Assembly (NCBI GenBank): GCA_031288985.1
Contig: JAITQH010000121.1
Coordinates: 1 to 12,335 of the forward strand
DNA from: Candidatus Methanoplasma sp.
GTDB taxonomy: Archaea > Thermoplasmatota > Thermoplasmata > Methanomassiliicoccales > Methanomethylophilaceae
Direction: 5' to 3'
DNA length: 12,335 nucleotides
Positions 6,853 through 12,335 of this stretch are shown piece after piece. The notes beneath the pieces are model-generated. The model ran no database searches. It was not told the origin of the DNA and worked only from the letters and a program-made list of their open reading frames with translations. Position 1 is the first letter of the stretch. Every line of letters begins with the position of its first letter. Position numbers and translations under genes: made by a program.

Positions 6853-7352
6853 TGGCAACTGGACCTAGATACAGAGTGGCGTTCCGCAGAAGAAGAGAGA
6901 ACCGTACCGACTACTACGCCCGCCGCAAGCTCCTCACGAGCAGAGAGGCGAGAGCAGTGGTGAGAAGATCCAACAAGAATATAACCGTCCAGTTCGTGAA
7001 CTTCACGATGGACGGCGACGTCGTAGGCGTCTCCGCCACCACCAGGGAGCTGGGCAAGTTCGGATGGGAGTTCTCCTGTTCGTCCATACCCGCCGCATAC
7101 CTGATCGGATACCTTGCGGGCAAGAGGGCCCTGAAGGCCGGCATCGAATACGCGGTGCTGGACATAGGGATGCAGGTCCCGAAACACGGAGGCGTGCTGT
7201 TCGCGACCGTGAAGGGCCTGACCGACGCAGGACTGGAAGTGCCTCACAGCGAGGCAGTCATTCCCGCCGAGGACCGCATAAAGGGAAAGCACATAGACGA
7301 CAAGATAGAGGCCGCACTCGAAAGTGCGAAGAAGAAAGTGGAGGCTGAGTAA
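6852..7352 (+). CDS. rplR: 50S ribosomal protein L18 (uL18)
   Basis: 5S rRNA-binding protein of the central protuberance, acting with L5. The 166 residues have the archaeal L18 (L5e type) N-terminus GPRYRVAFRRRRENRTDYYARRKLL (read in parts), a core with YLIGYLAGKRALKAGI (about residues 80-95) and AVLDIGMQVPKHGGVLFATVKG. A short acidic/basic helical tail follows. The start shares one base with the L19e stop, and an Arg-Glu-rich GAGGAGGAGATC run just upstream provides the ribosome binding site. It ends in TAA, one base before S5. Confidence 0.97.
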   Translation: MATGPRYRVAFRRRRENRTDYYARRKLLTSREARAVVRRSNKNITVQFVNFTMDGDVVGVSATTRELGKFGWEFSCSSIPAAYLIGYLAGKRALKAGIEYAVLDIGMQVPKHGGVLFATVKGLTDAGLEVPHSEAVIPAEDRIKGKHIDDKIEAALESAKKKVEAE

Positions 7353-7353
7353 A

Positions 7354-8031
7354 ATGGATTGGATCCCAAAGACAAGACTGGGGCAGATGGTCCTCAATGG
7401 CGAGATCACAACCATGAGCGACGCGCTGGCCACGAGACTCCCGCTCCGCGAAGCGGAGATAGTGGACATACTGCTGCCGGACCTGAAAGATGAGGTCATA
7501 GATCTCAACATGGTCCAGAGGATGACCGACTCCGGAAGGAGGGTCAGATTCGCCGTGACGTCCATCGTCGGAAACGGCGACGGCTTCATAGGCATCGGAC
7601 GCGCCAAGGGCAAAGAGGTCGGACCGTCCATCAAGAAAGCGATAGACAACGCCAAGCTGAACGTCATCGAGATCAAAAGAGGATGCGGCTCTTGGGAATG
7701 CGGATGCGGAGAACCCCACACGATGCCTTTCGAGGTAATCGGGCGGACGGGCTCCGTCACCGTGTACATCAGACCCGCCCCGCGCGGAGTCTCCCTTGCG
7801 GTGGGCGACGTGGCCAAGAGCCTGCTCACCCTTGCAGGGGTGCGCGACGCCTGGGGTTTCGCCACAGGCAACACCAAGACCAAGGTCAACTACGCAATGG
7901 CGACATTCGAGGCGCTGAGGCAGACAGCCCGCATGAGGGTCACGGACGAGCAGGTCGAGAGGCTCAACATCGTCCCCGGCCCGGTGGGGATCTCCATTTA
8001 CGAGACGGACGTTCAGGAGGACAGAACATGA
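7354..8031 (+). CDS. rpsE: 30S ribosomal protein S5 (uS5)
   Basis: Small-subunit protein at the mRNA entry channel, involved in decoding accuracy. The 225-residue product follows archaeal S5 (S2e type). It starts WIPKTRLGQMV and has VQRMTDSGRRVRF (about residues 54-66) within the double-stranded-RNA-binding-like domain and VGNGDGFIGIGRAKGKEV (about 72-89). The RGCGSWECGCGEPH segment (109-122; C111, C116, C118, H122) is usual in archaea and absent from bacteria. The C-terminal S5 domain starts at IRPAPRGVSLAVG. The frame is open to 7324, but ATG 7354 gives the family's start and follows GTGGAGG within the end of L18. The stop overlaps L30 by four bases. Confidence 0.97.
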   Translation: MDWIPKTRLGQMVLNGEITTMSDALATRLPLREAEIVDILLPDLKDEVIDLNMVQRMTDSGRRVRFAVTSIVGNGDGFIGIGRAKGKEVGPSIKKAIDNAKLNVIEIKRGCGSWECGCGEPHTMPFEVIGRTGSVTVYIRPAPRGVSLAVGDVAKSLLTLAGVRDAWGFATGNTKTKVNYAMATFEALRQTARMRVTDEQVERLNIVPGPVGISIYETDVQEDRT

Positions 8032-8492
8032 CATACGCCGTTGTCCGCGTGCGCGGACAGCCGGAAGTGAACAGGGATATAGAGCACACAATGGGCCTCC
8101 TCGGACTGACGAGGGTGAACCACTGCGTGGTCGTTCCCGAGAACCCTTCCACGAAGGGAATGCTGCAGATGGTCAAGGACTACTGCACATGGGGAGAGGT
8201 CAACGCCGAGACGCTTACCGCGATGATAAAGGTCCGCGGCAGACTCTCCGGAGACAAAGAGGTCACCGACGACCATCTGAAAGAGAATTCGGAGTTCGCA
8301 ACGGTGGAGGATCTCGTCAAAGGGATCCTTGAGAACGACTACAGGTTGAGGGATGTCGAGAAAGCGAAACCCGTATTCCGCCTGCACCCGCCGATAAAGG
8401 GATACGAGGGCAACAAGCGCTCGTACACGGCGGGAGGCGCGCTCGGATACAGGGGCGAAGCGATCAACGATCTCATCAACAGGATGCTGTGA
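8028..8492 (+). CDS. rpmD: 50S ribosomal protein L30 (uL30)
   Basis: Large-subunit protein. At 154 residues it is the long archaeal/eukaryotic (L7e-type) form; bacterial L30 has about 60. It begins MTYAVVRVRGQPEVNRDIEHT, the ferredoxin-like RNA-binding fold, and continues with LGLTRVNHCVVVPE and KGMLQMVKDYCTWGEV. The C-terminal archaeal extension contains FRLHPPIKGYEG and KRSYTAGGALGYRGEAI. The ATG overlaps the S5 stop (ATGA), with AGGAGG at 8015-8020 seven bases upstream. A longer open frame runs far upstream inside S5 but has no support. Confidence 0.97.
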   Translation: MTYAVVRVRGQPEVNRDIEHTMGLLGLTRVNHCVVVPENPSTKGMLQMVKDYCTWGEVNAETLTAMIKVRGRLSGDKEVTDDHLKENSEFATVEDLVKGILENDYRLRDVEKAKPVFRLHPPIKGYEGNKRSYTAGGALGYRGEAINDLINRML

Positions 8493-8501
8493 GGTGCCAA
8501 G

Positions 8502-8924
8502 ATGCCAAGCAGAACTAAAAGGATGAGAGGCTCCAGGACCCACGGCCGCGGAAAGAAATCCGGCCGCGGCGCCGGTATAATCGGCGGACGCGGACAGGCC
8601 GGCCTGGGCAAGACCGGTAAGATATACATGCTGAAATACGACAGGGACCACTTCGGAAGACATGGTTTCAAGAGACCGCAGAGCGTCGTGGAGGCCAACT
8701 CCACGATCAACGTGAGCGAGCTCGAGGAGAATATCGAGAGGTTCGTCGCCCTCGGTTTCGCGTCCAAGTCGGGGGATACATATAATATCAACCTGACTGA
8801 TGCGGGAATAGACAAGTTGCTCGGCAACGGAAACATAGCTGTTCCCGTGAATGTGACCGTCTCTCAGATATCTGAGAAGGCCCGCGAGAAGATCGCGGCC
8901 GCCGGCGGAAGCATAGTGGAGTGA
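8502..8924 (+). CDS. rplO: 50S ribosomal protein L15 (uL15)
   Basis: Large-subunit assembly protein that reaches deep into 23S rRNA. The 140-residue product has the Gly/Arg-rich N-terminus of archaeal L15 (L27e/L28e type), RGSRTHGRGKKSGRGAG then GGRGQAGLGK (about residues 9-36), which threads through rRNA. The globular C-terminal domain has the terminal pattern SEKAREKIAAAGGSIVE. It starts nine bases after L30 behind an AGGTG. It is followed by a 19-base gap, the longest in the window, before secY. Confidence 0.96.
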   Translation: MPSRTKRMRGSRTHGRGKKSGRGAGIIGGRGQAGLGKTGKIYMLKYDRDHFGRHGFKRPQSVVEANSTINVSELEENIERFVALGFASKSGDTYNINLTDAGIDKLLGNGNIAVPVNVTVSQISEKAREKIAAAGGSIVE

Positions 8925-8930
8925 CATACT

Positions 8931-8940
8931 GAGGTAGATC
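8931..8940 (+). promoter_or_regulatory. Ribosome binding site of secY
   Basis: GAGGTAGATC closely matches the complement of the archaeal 16S rRNA 3' end (GAGGTGATC) with one extra base. It sits in the 19-base L15-secY gap, the longest in the window. I see no TATA-like box there, so secY is probably read from the upstream promoter. Confidence 0.7.
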
Positions 8941-8943
8941 CGG

Positions 8944-10482
8944 ATGGAAGAGCAGCTAAGCCTGTTGTATAAATTCAAGCCGATCAGCGACAAGCTCCCC
9001 GCCGTCAAGCGTCCAGAAGGGCACGTGCACTTCAGGACGAAGATGATGTGGGTGATAGTCATACTGGTCCTGTATTTCGTGATGACCAACGTGTACATCT
9101 ACGGACTGGACCAGACCAAGTCGCTGGACCTGTTCGCACAGTACAGGACCATAATGGCCGGCGCGTCAGGAACGATAATGCAGTTGGGTATCGGACCGAT
9201 AGTCACAGCATCGATCATAATGCAGCTCTTCGTCGGGGCTAAGATAATAAAACTTGACCTCACCAGCAGGAATGACAAGGCCTGCTACCAGTCGGTGCTC
9301 AAGCTCCTGGTGATCGTGATGATCGTCGTGGAGGCGATGCCGCAGGTATTCGGATACCTCGTGCCGTCGGACTCGTTCGTCAGCACTTGGGGTTCGGGCG
9401 GCGCGAGGCTGCTGATAATACTTCAGCTGTGCGTCGGGTCGTATCTGGTCTTCCTGTTCGACGAAGTGGTCTCCAAATGGGGGGTGGGCAGCGGCATATC
9501 GCTGTTCATCGCCGCAGGAGTGGCCCAATCCGTGTTCACGGGAGCGTTGAATTGGTATCCGGTCACGGAGTCGGCCGCCATGAGCGTGTCGAACCCGCCG
9601 GCCGGGACGATCCCGAAGGCGCTGTACGTGCTCACGCACACGTCCTCGGGGGAGATGGCCAACGGAGGATACGAACTGATATTCCTGGGCGAACCCAATC
9701 CAATGATCGCACTGATAGGGACCGTGCTGATCTTCCTGTTGGTCGTCTATATAGAATCGACCAAGATAGAACTGCCGCTGTCCCATGGCAACGCCAGAGG
9801 CGCGAGGGGGCGCTACCCCATCAAGCTGATGTATGCCAGCAATATACCTGTCATACTGATGAGCGCCCTGCTCGCCAATGTGAGCATGATCGCTCTTCTG
9901 CTGTACAGCAACAGCTTCCTGAGCGACATACCGTTCATAGGGGCGAACTCTTCGATCGGCTACTTCACAGAAGGCAGTACGCAGGCCCAAGGAGGGCTTG
10001 CGTGGTATCTCTCGGCCCCCATGGGGGTGACGAGCTGGCTGATGCCGATGTTGGATCCCGTTGGGTACGCCAACGGGCATTCGATACTGCAGAACGCGGG
10101 CCATGTGCTGATCTACGGAACGGTCATGATCATGGGTTCGATACTGTTCGCCAAGTTCTGGGTCCAAACCACGAACTTGGGGCCGGAAGCGGTCGCAAAG
10201 CAGATCCAAAAGAGCGGCATGCAGATACCCGGATTCCGCAGGGATCCCCGCGTGCTGAAAAGAGTGCTGGAAAGATACATCCCGACGGTGACGATAATAT
10301 CCGGAGCCATGATCGGCGCATTGGCGGCCGGCGCGGACATGATCGGCACCACAGGAAATGCCACAGGTACAGGTCTGCTCTTGGCGGTCGGTATACTCAT
10401 ACACTTCTATGAGGCGATCGGACGCGAGCAGATGATGGAGATGAACCCAGTGATGAGGGGATTCTTCGGCGGAGATGAATGA
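8944..10482 (+). CDS. secY: Preprotein translocase subunit SecY (Sec61 alpha)
   Basis: Channel-forming subunit of the Sec translocon in the cytoplasmic membrane, for export and membrane insertion. The 512-residue protein has ten predicted membrane helices, roughly 35-54, 80-100, 118-138, 153-172, 180-200, 254-270, 298-320, 385-404, 447-466 and 473-490. A plug-like half-helix follows the first (DLFAQYRTIMAGASG, about 62-76). The cytosolic loop with NARGARGRYPIKLMYASNIPV (read in parts, about 283-303) and the loop with QIPGFRRDPRVLKRVLERYIP bind ribosome and SRP receptor in other species. It is longer than the roughly 440-residue form of Methanocaldococcus, mainly through outward-facing loops at about 201-253 and 321-384. 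GAGGTAGATC at 8931-8940 is its ribosome binding site. Confidence 0.97.
   Translation: MEEQLSLLYKFKPISDKLPAVKRPEGHVHFRTKMMWVIVILVLYFVMTNVYIYGLDQTKSLDLFAQYRTIMAGASGTIMQLGIGPIVTASIIMQLFVGAKIIKLDLTSRNDKACYQSVLKLLVIVMIVVEAMPQVFGYLVPSDSFVSTWGSGGARLLIILQLCVGSYLVFLFDEVVSKWGVGSGISLFIAAGVAQSVFTGALNWYPVTESAAMSVSNPPAGTIPKALYVLTHTSSGEMANGGYELIFLGEPNPMIALIGTVLIFLLVVYIESTKIELPLSHGNARGARGRYPIKLMYASNIPVILMSALLANVSMIALLLYSNSFLSDIPFIGANSSIGYFTEGSTQAQGGLAWYLSAPMGVTSWLMPMLDPVGYANGHSILQNAGHVLIYGTVMIMGSILFAKFWVQTTNLGPEAVAKQIQKSGMQIPGFRRDPRVLKRVLERYIPTVTIISGAMIGALAAGADMIGTTGNATGTGLLLAVGILIHFYEAIGREQMMEMNPVMRGFFGGDE
10471..10478 (+). promoter_or_regulatory. Ribosome binding site that decides the DUF106 start
   Basis: GGAGATGA is one base off GGAGGTGA and ends five bases before ATG 10484. 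The alternative ATG at 10475 lies inside this motif, with no room for a separate site, so 10484 is preferred. Confidence 0.55.
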
Positions 10483-10483
10483 G

Positions 10484-11182
10484 ATGCCAAACCCCGGAAG
10501 TCCCCAGAGCATGTCGCAGGCGCAGCAGAACAACCCGATGCCGATGCCGAAAGGCACCATGCTCGGCATGCTCGCCGTGCTTGCGATCATGATGGTGGTC
10601 ATGCAGTTCAGGATGCAGATAGGAGGCGCTCTGAACGCGGTCTTCCAAGTCATTGACTTCGGGGGGCAGTATCCGGTCCTTTCGCTTGTGATCGCCGGGC
10701 TGATAATGATAACGCTCAGCACGGTCATCAGAAGCTACATGACCGACTTCATCGCACAGGCCAGGAATCAGCAGATACAGAGCGGATTCACCAAAGAGAT
10801 GCGCAAGGCCAGGCTGGAGAACAACCTCTTCAAGCTGAAGAAGCTTCAGGAGAAGCAGCCTGCCATGACGGCCAAGAGCATGGAGACACAGACCAAAATG
10901 ATGAAGACCATGCCCATAACGATGGTGATAATACTGCCGATATACGCATGGGTGTGGTACTTCCTCGAGGAGACCGTTCCGGACGAACTGCTGAACATAA
11001 ACATACCTTGGGCCACCGACGGGGTGTTCATTCTGAACTCCCTTTGGGTGATACCGATATGGATCGTCGTCTACACGATGATCAGCCTGCCCATCGGCCA
11101 GCTCGAGAACCGGTTCGTCAGGTACATCATGCTGAAGAAGCGCCTGAGAGAGCTCGACCAAGTCGAGAGCGCAGGCCGGTAA
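10484..11182 (+). CDS. DUF106 membrane protein, EMC3/TMCO1/YidC-like insertase (Oxa1 superfamily)
   Basis: Archaeal DUF106 proteins belong to the Oxa1 superfamily and are thought to assist insertion of membrane proteins. The 232-residue product has a Met/Pro/Gln-rich N-terminus and a first membrane helix at about 24-41. A second helix at about 63-82 is followed by a charged, probably coiled-coil cytosolic region (about 86-143, with KARLENNLFKLKKLQEK), then helices at about 144-161 and 181-202 and a basic tail. This order matches the superfamily. I chose ATG 10484 because GGAGATGA (10471-10478) is then five bases upstream; ATG 10475 in the same frame would add MNE and overlap secY by eight bases. 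Position directly after secY suggests joint work at the membrane. Confidence 0.9.
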   Translation: MPNPGSPQSMSQAQQNNPMPMPKGTMLGMLAVLAIMMVVMQFRMQIGGALNAVFQVIDFGGQYPVLSLVIAGLIMITLSTVIRSYMTDFIAQARNQQIQSGFTKEMRKARLENNLFKLKKLQEKQPAMTAKSMETQTKMMKTMPITMVIILPIYAWVWYFLEETVPDELLNINIPWATDGVFILNSLWVIPIWIVVYTMISLPIGQLENRFVRYIMLKKRLRELDQVESAGR

Positions 11183-11186
11183 GGGC

Positions 11187-11747
11187 ATGAGGATAACAAT
11201 AAGCGGCCCGCCGGGTTCCGGCAAGACAACGGCGTGCCGCGAACTCTCCAAAGCGCTCGGTTTCAAAGCCGTGGTCTTTGGGGAGCTTTTTCGCAAACTT
11301 GCCGCTGAGAAGGGGATTACGCTGGCGGAACTCGGCGCACTTGCCGAGAACGATCCGGAGATCGACCGCGGGATCGATGAATGCATCGTCGGGATCGCCA
11401 AATCCAACGATGACATAATTCTCGAATCCCGTCTTTCGGCGTATATGCTGTCCAGAAACGGCATCCCCGCGTTCAAGGTCTACCTCACCGCTTCCCCCGG
11501 CATACGCATGGGGAGGGTCGGCGTTCGGGAAGGCGAGAGCATAGAGGCCGCATGCGCCGAGACGGTCACACGGCAGGCATCCGAAGCAAAACGCTACAAG
11601 ATGTATTACGATATAGACGTAGAGGACAAGAGCGTCTACGATCTGGTGTTGGACACAGGCGGTCTGACCCCCGACGGCGTGGTCGAAGCGATCCTCAAAG
11701 GGATGGGGAGAACACGTGTTGATAAAAGACCCGAAGGCAATAACTGA
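11187..11747 (+). CDS. cmk: Cytidylate kinase (archaeal CMK type)
   Basis: Phosphorylates CMP and dCMP to the diphosphates with ATP, in the cytoplasm. The 186-residue protein has a Walker A loop GPPGSGKTT at residues 7-15, an FGELFRKLA segment (31-39) at the nucleotide-binding position, a DPEIDRGIDE helix (56-65) and ILESRLSAYM (78-87), where family members usually read EGRL. Then come VREGES, ASEAKRYKMYYDIDVEDKSVYDLVLDT (read in parts, 131-157), the lid and C-terminal region typical of archaeal CMK. Codon choice looks less biased than in the ribosomal protein genes (CTT, TTT and CGT/CGG appear), consistent with lower expression. The ribosome binding site is weak. Its 3' end overlaps cbf5 by 32 bases. 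Confidence 0.93.
   Translation: MRITISGPPGSGKTTACRELSKALGFKAVVFGELFRKLAAEKGITLAELGALAENDPEIDRGIDECIVGIAKSNDDIILESRLSAYMLSRNGIPAFKVYLTASPGIRMGRVGVREGESIEAACAETVTRQASEAKRYKMYYDIDVEDKSVYDLVLDTGGLTPDGVVEAILKGMGRTRVDKRPEGNN
11705..11710 (+). promoter_or_regulatory. Ribosome binding site for the GTG start of cbf5
   Basis: The bases GGGGAG lie inside the cmk coding region, five bases before GTG 11716. They decide the start of cbf5, which would otherwise have no obvious initiation codon. Confidence 0.7.
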
Positions 11748-12335
11748 CAGATGGGGCAAACGCCCGTCGGATCGTTCTTTGGGCGAACTGCTGGAAGCGG
11801 GGGTCATCGTCCTTGACAAGCCGTCCGGACCCACGTCGCATCAGGCGACCGCGTGGGCGAGAGATGCGCTTTGCGCCGACAGGATAGGGCACGGAGGCAC
11901 GTTGGATCCTTATGTGAGCGGCGTCCTGCCGCTGTGCCTCGGAAAGGCCGTGCGTCTCACGGACATCGTTCTTTCGTCCGACAAGGAGTACATCTGTCTG
12001 ATGAAGCTGCATGCCGATGCGCCCGAAGCCAAGGTGAGGAAGATCCTCTCCACATTCTGCGGCAAGATATACCAGACCCCGCCGGTGAGATCCGCCGTGA
12101 AGAGGCAGATGAGGATACGCACGGTGAAGGAGCTGGAGATACTGGAAGTGAAAGGGCGGGATGTGCTGTTCAGAGTATCCTGCGACGCAGGCACATACGT
12201 TCGGTCCATATGTTTCGACGCCGGGGAGGCGCTGGGCTGCGGCGCAAGCATGACGGAGCTCAGGAGGACCCGTTCCGGCAGGATGACCGAGAAGGACGCA
12301 GCCACATTGCAGGATCTCAAAGACTCGTATGTGCT
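11716..12335 (+). CDS. tRNA/rRNA pseudouridine synthase Cbf5 (TruB family), 3' partial
   Basis: Catalytic subunit of the archaeal H/ACA guide-RNA ribonucleoprotein, which makes pseudouridine in rRNA, and possibly acts alone on tRNA U55. The visible 206 residues hold the TruB catalytic domain: LDKPSGPTSH (33-42), GHGGTLDPYVSGVLP (58-72) with catalytic D64, GKIYQTPP with Y119, AGTYVR (158-163) and LRRTRSG (182-188). The GHGGTLDP and VSGVLP wording is Cbf5-like, not bacterial TruB-like. The C-terminal PUA domain lies beyond the window. The GTG at 11716 is the start: the frame is closed upstream by TGA at 11665, no ATG lies nearby, and GGGGAG (11705-11710) sits five bases before it. Confidence 0.93.
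   Translation, partial: MLIKDPKAITDRWGKRPSDRSLGELLEAGVIVLDKPSGPTSHQATAWARDALCADRIGHGGTLDPYVSGVLPLCLGKAVRLTDIVLSSDKEYICLMKLHADAPEAKVRKILSTFCGKIYQTPPVRSAVKRQMRIRTVKELEILEVKGRDVLFRVSCDAGTYVRSICFDAGEALGCGASMTELRRTRSGRMTEKDAATLQDLKDSYV

Noticed and set aside
8543..8569. Two copies of CGGCCGCGG 18 bases apart at the start of L15
   Set aside because: They encode the repeated Gly-Arg-Gly pattern of the conserved L15 N-terminus; a protein-level constraint explains them.
9166..10728. 520-codon minus-strand open frame opposite secY
   Set aside because: It spans secY and part of the DUF106 gene, has a composition typical of antisense shadows (rich in His, Arg, Asp) and no ribosome binding logic of its own.
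1..12335. A novel defence, mobile or otherwise undescribed system
   Set aside because: Every stretch is accounted for by core translation, secretion or RNA-modification genes with gaps of 19 bases or less; there is no room for a separate cassette and no repeats, integrase or unusual cargo.

Overview
The window is the greater part of an archaeal S10-spc-type ribosomal protein super-operon. All 24 coding regions lie on the + strand. It carries archaeal/eukaryotic-type ribosomal proteins (S4e, L32e, L19e), archaeal aIF1, an RNase P Rpp29-type subunit, archaeal SecY, a DUF106 (EMC3/YidC-like) insertase, archaeal cytidylate kinase and Cbf5, so the host is an archaeon. The gene order fits a euryarchaeote. 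An L32e with an N-terminal helix-hairpin-helix extension, loss of the usual adk, L34e and L14e genes from the distal part, moderately high GC and complete avoidance of TAG stops make a Thermoplasmata / Methanomassiliicoccales-type host my best guess. That placement is inference only.

Layout. Positions 1-1699 hold S19 (5' part cut by the window edge), L22, S3 and L29. Positions 1699-2257 hold two non-ribosomal-protein genes, aIF1 and RNase P subunit Rpp29. Positions 2265-5141 hold S17, L14, L24, S4e, L5, S14 and S8; S14 is only 48 codons with a GTG start and is easily missed. Positions 5151-8924 hold L6, L32e, L19e, L18, S5, L30 and L15. Positions 8944-11182 hold SecY and the DUF106 insertase homologue. 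Positions 11187-12335 hold cytidylate kinase and Cbf5, the latter cut by the right edge.

Organisation. The largest gap between genes is 19 bases and many junctions overlap (ATGA, GTGA or TGATG), so the whole stretch looks like one translationally coupled transcript. I saw no internal promoter or terminator, no RNA gene, mobile element, CRISPR or large repeat. Most starts have a clear purine-rich ribosome binding site, often written inside the last codons of the previous gene, which gives many of the proteins acidic C-termini. The 23 complete genes end in TGA (19) or TAA (4), never TAG.

How the genes work together: the products build both ribosomal subunits, select start codons (aIF1), process tRNA (Rpp29), modify rRNA (Cbf5), supply CDP/dCDP (Cmk), and insert or export membrane and secreted proteins (SecY, DUF106). 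This is core housekeeping DNA. I did not find a new biological system; the points worth a second look are lineage-specific details of order, overlap and protein extension.
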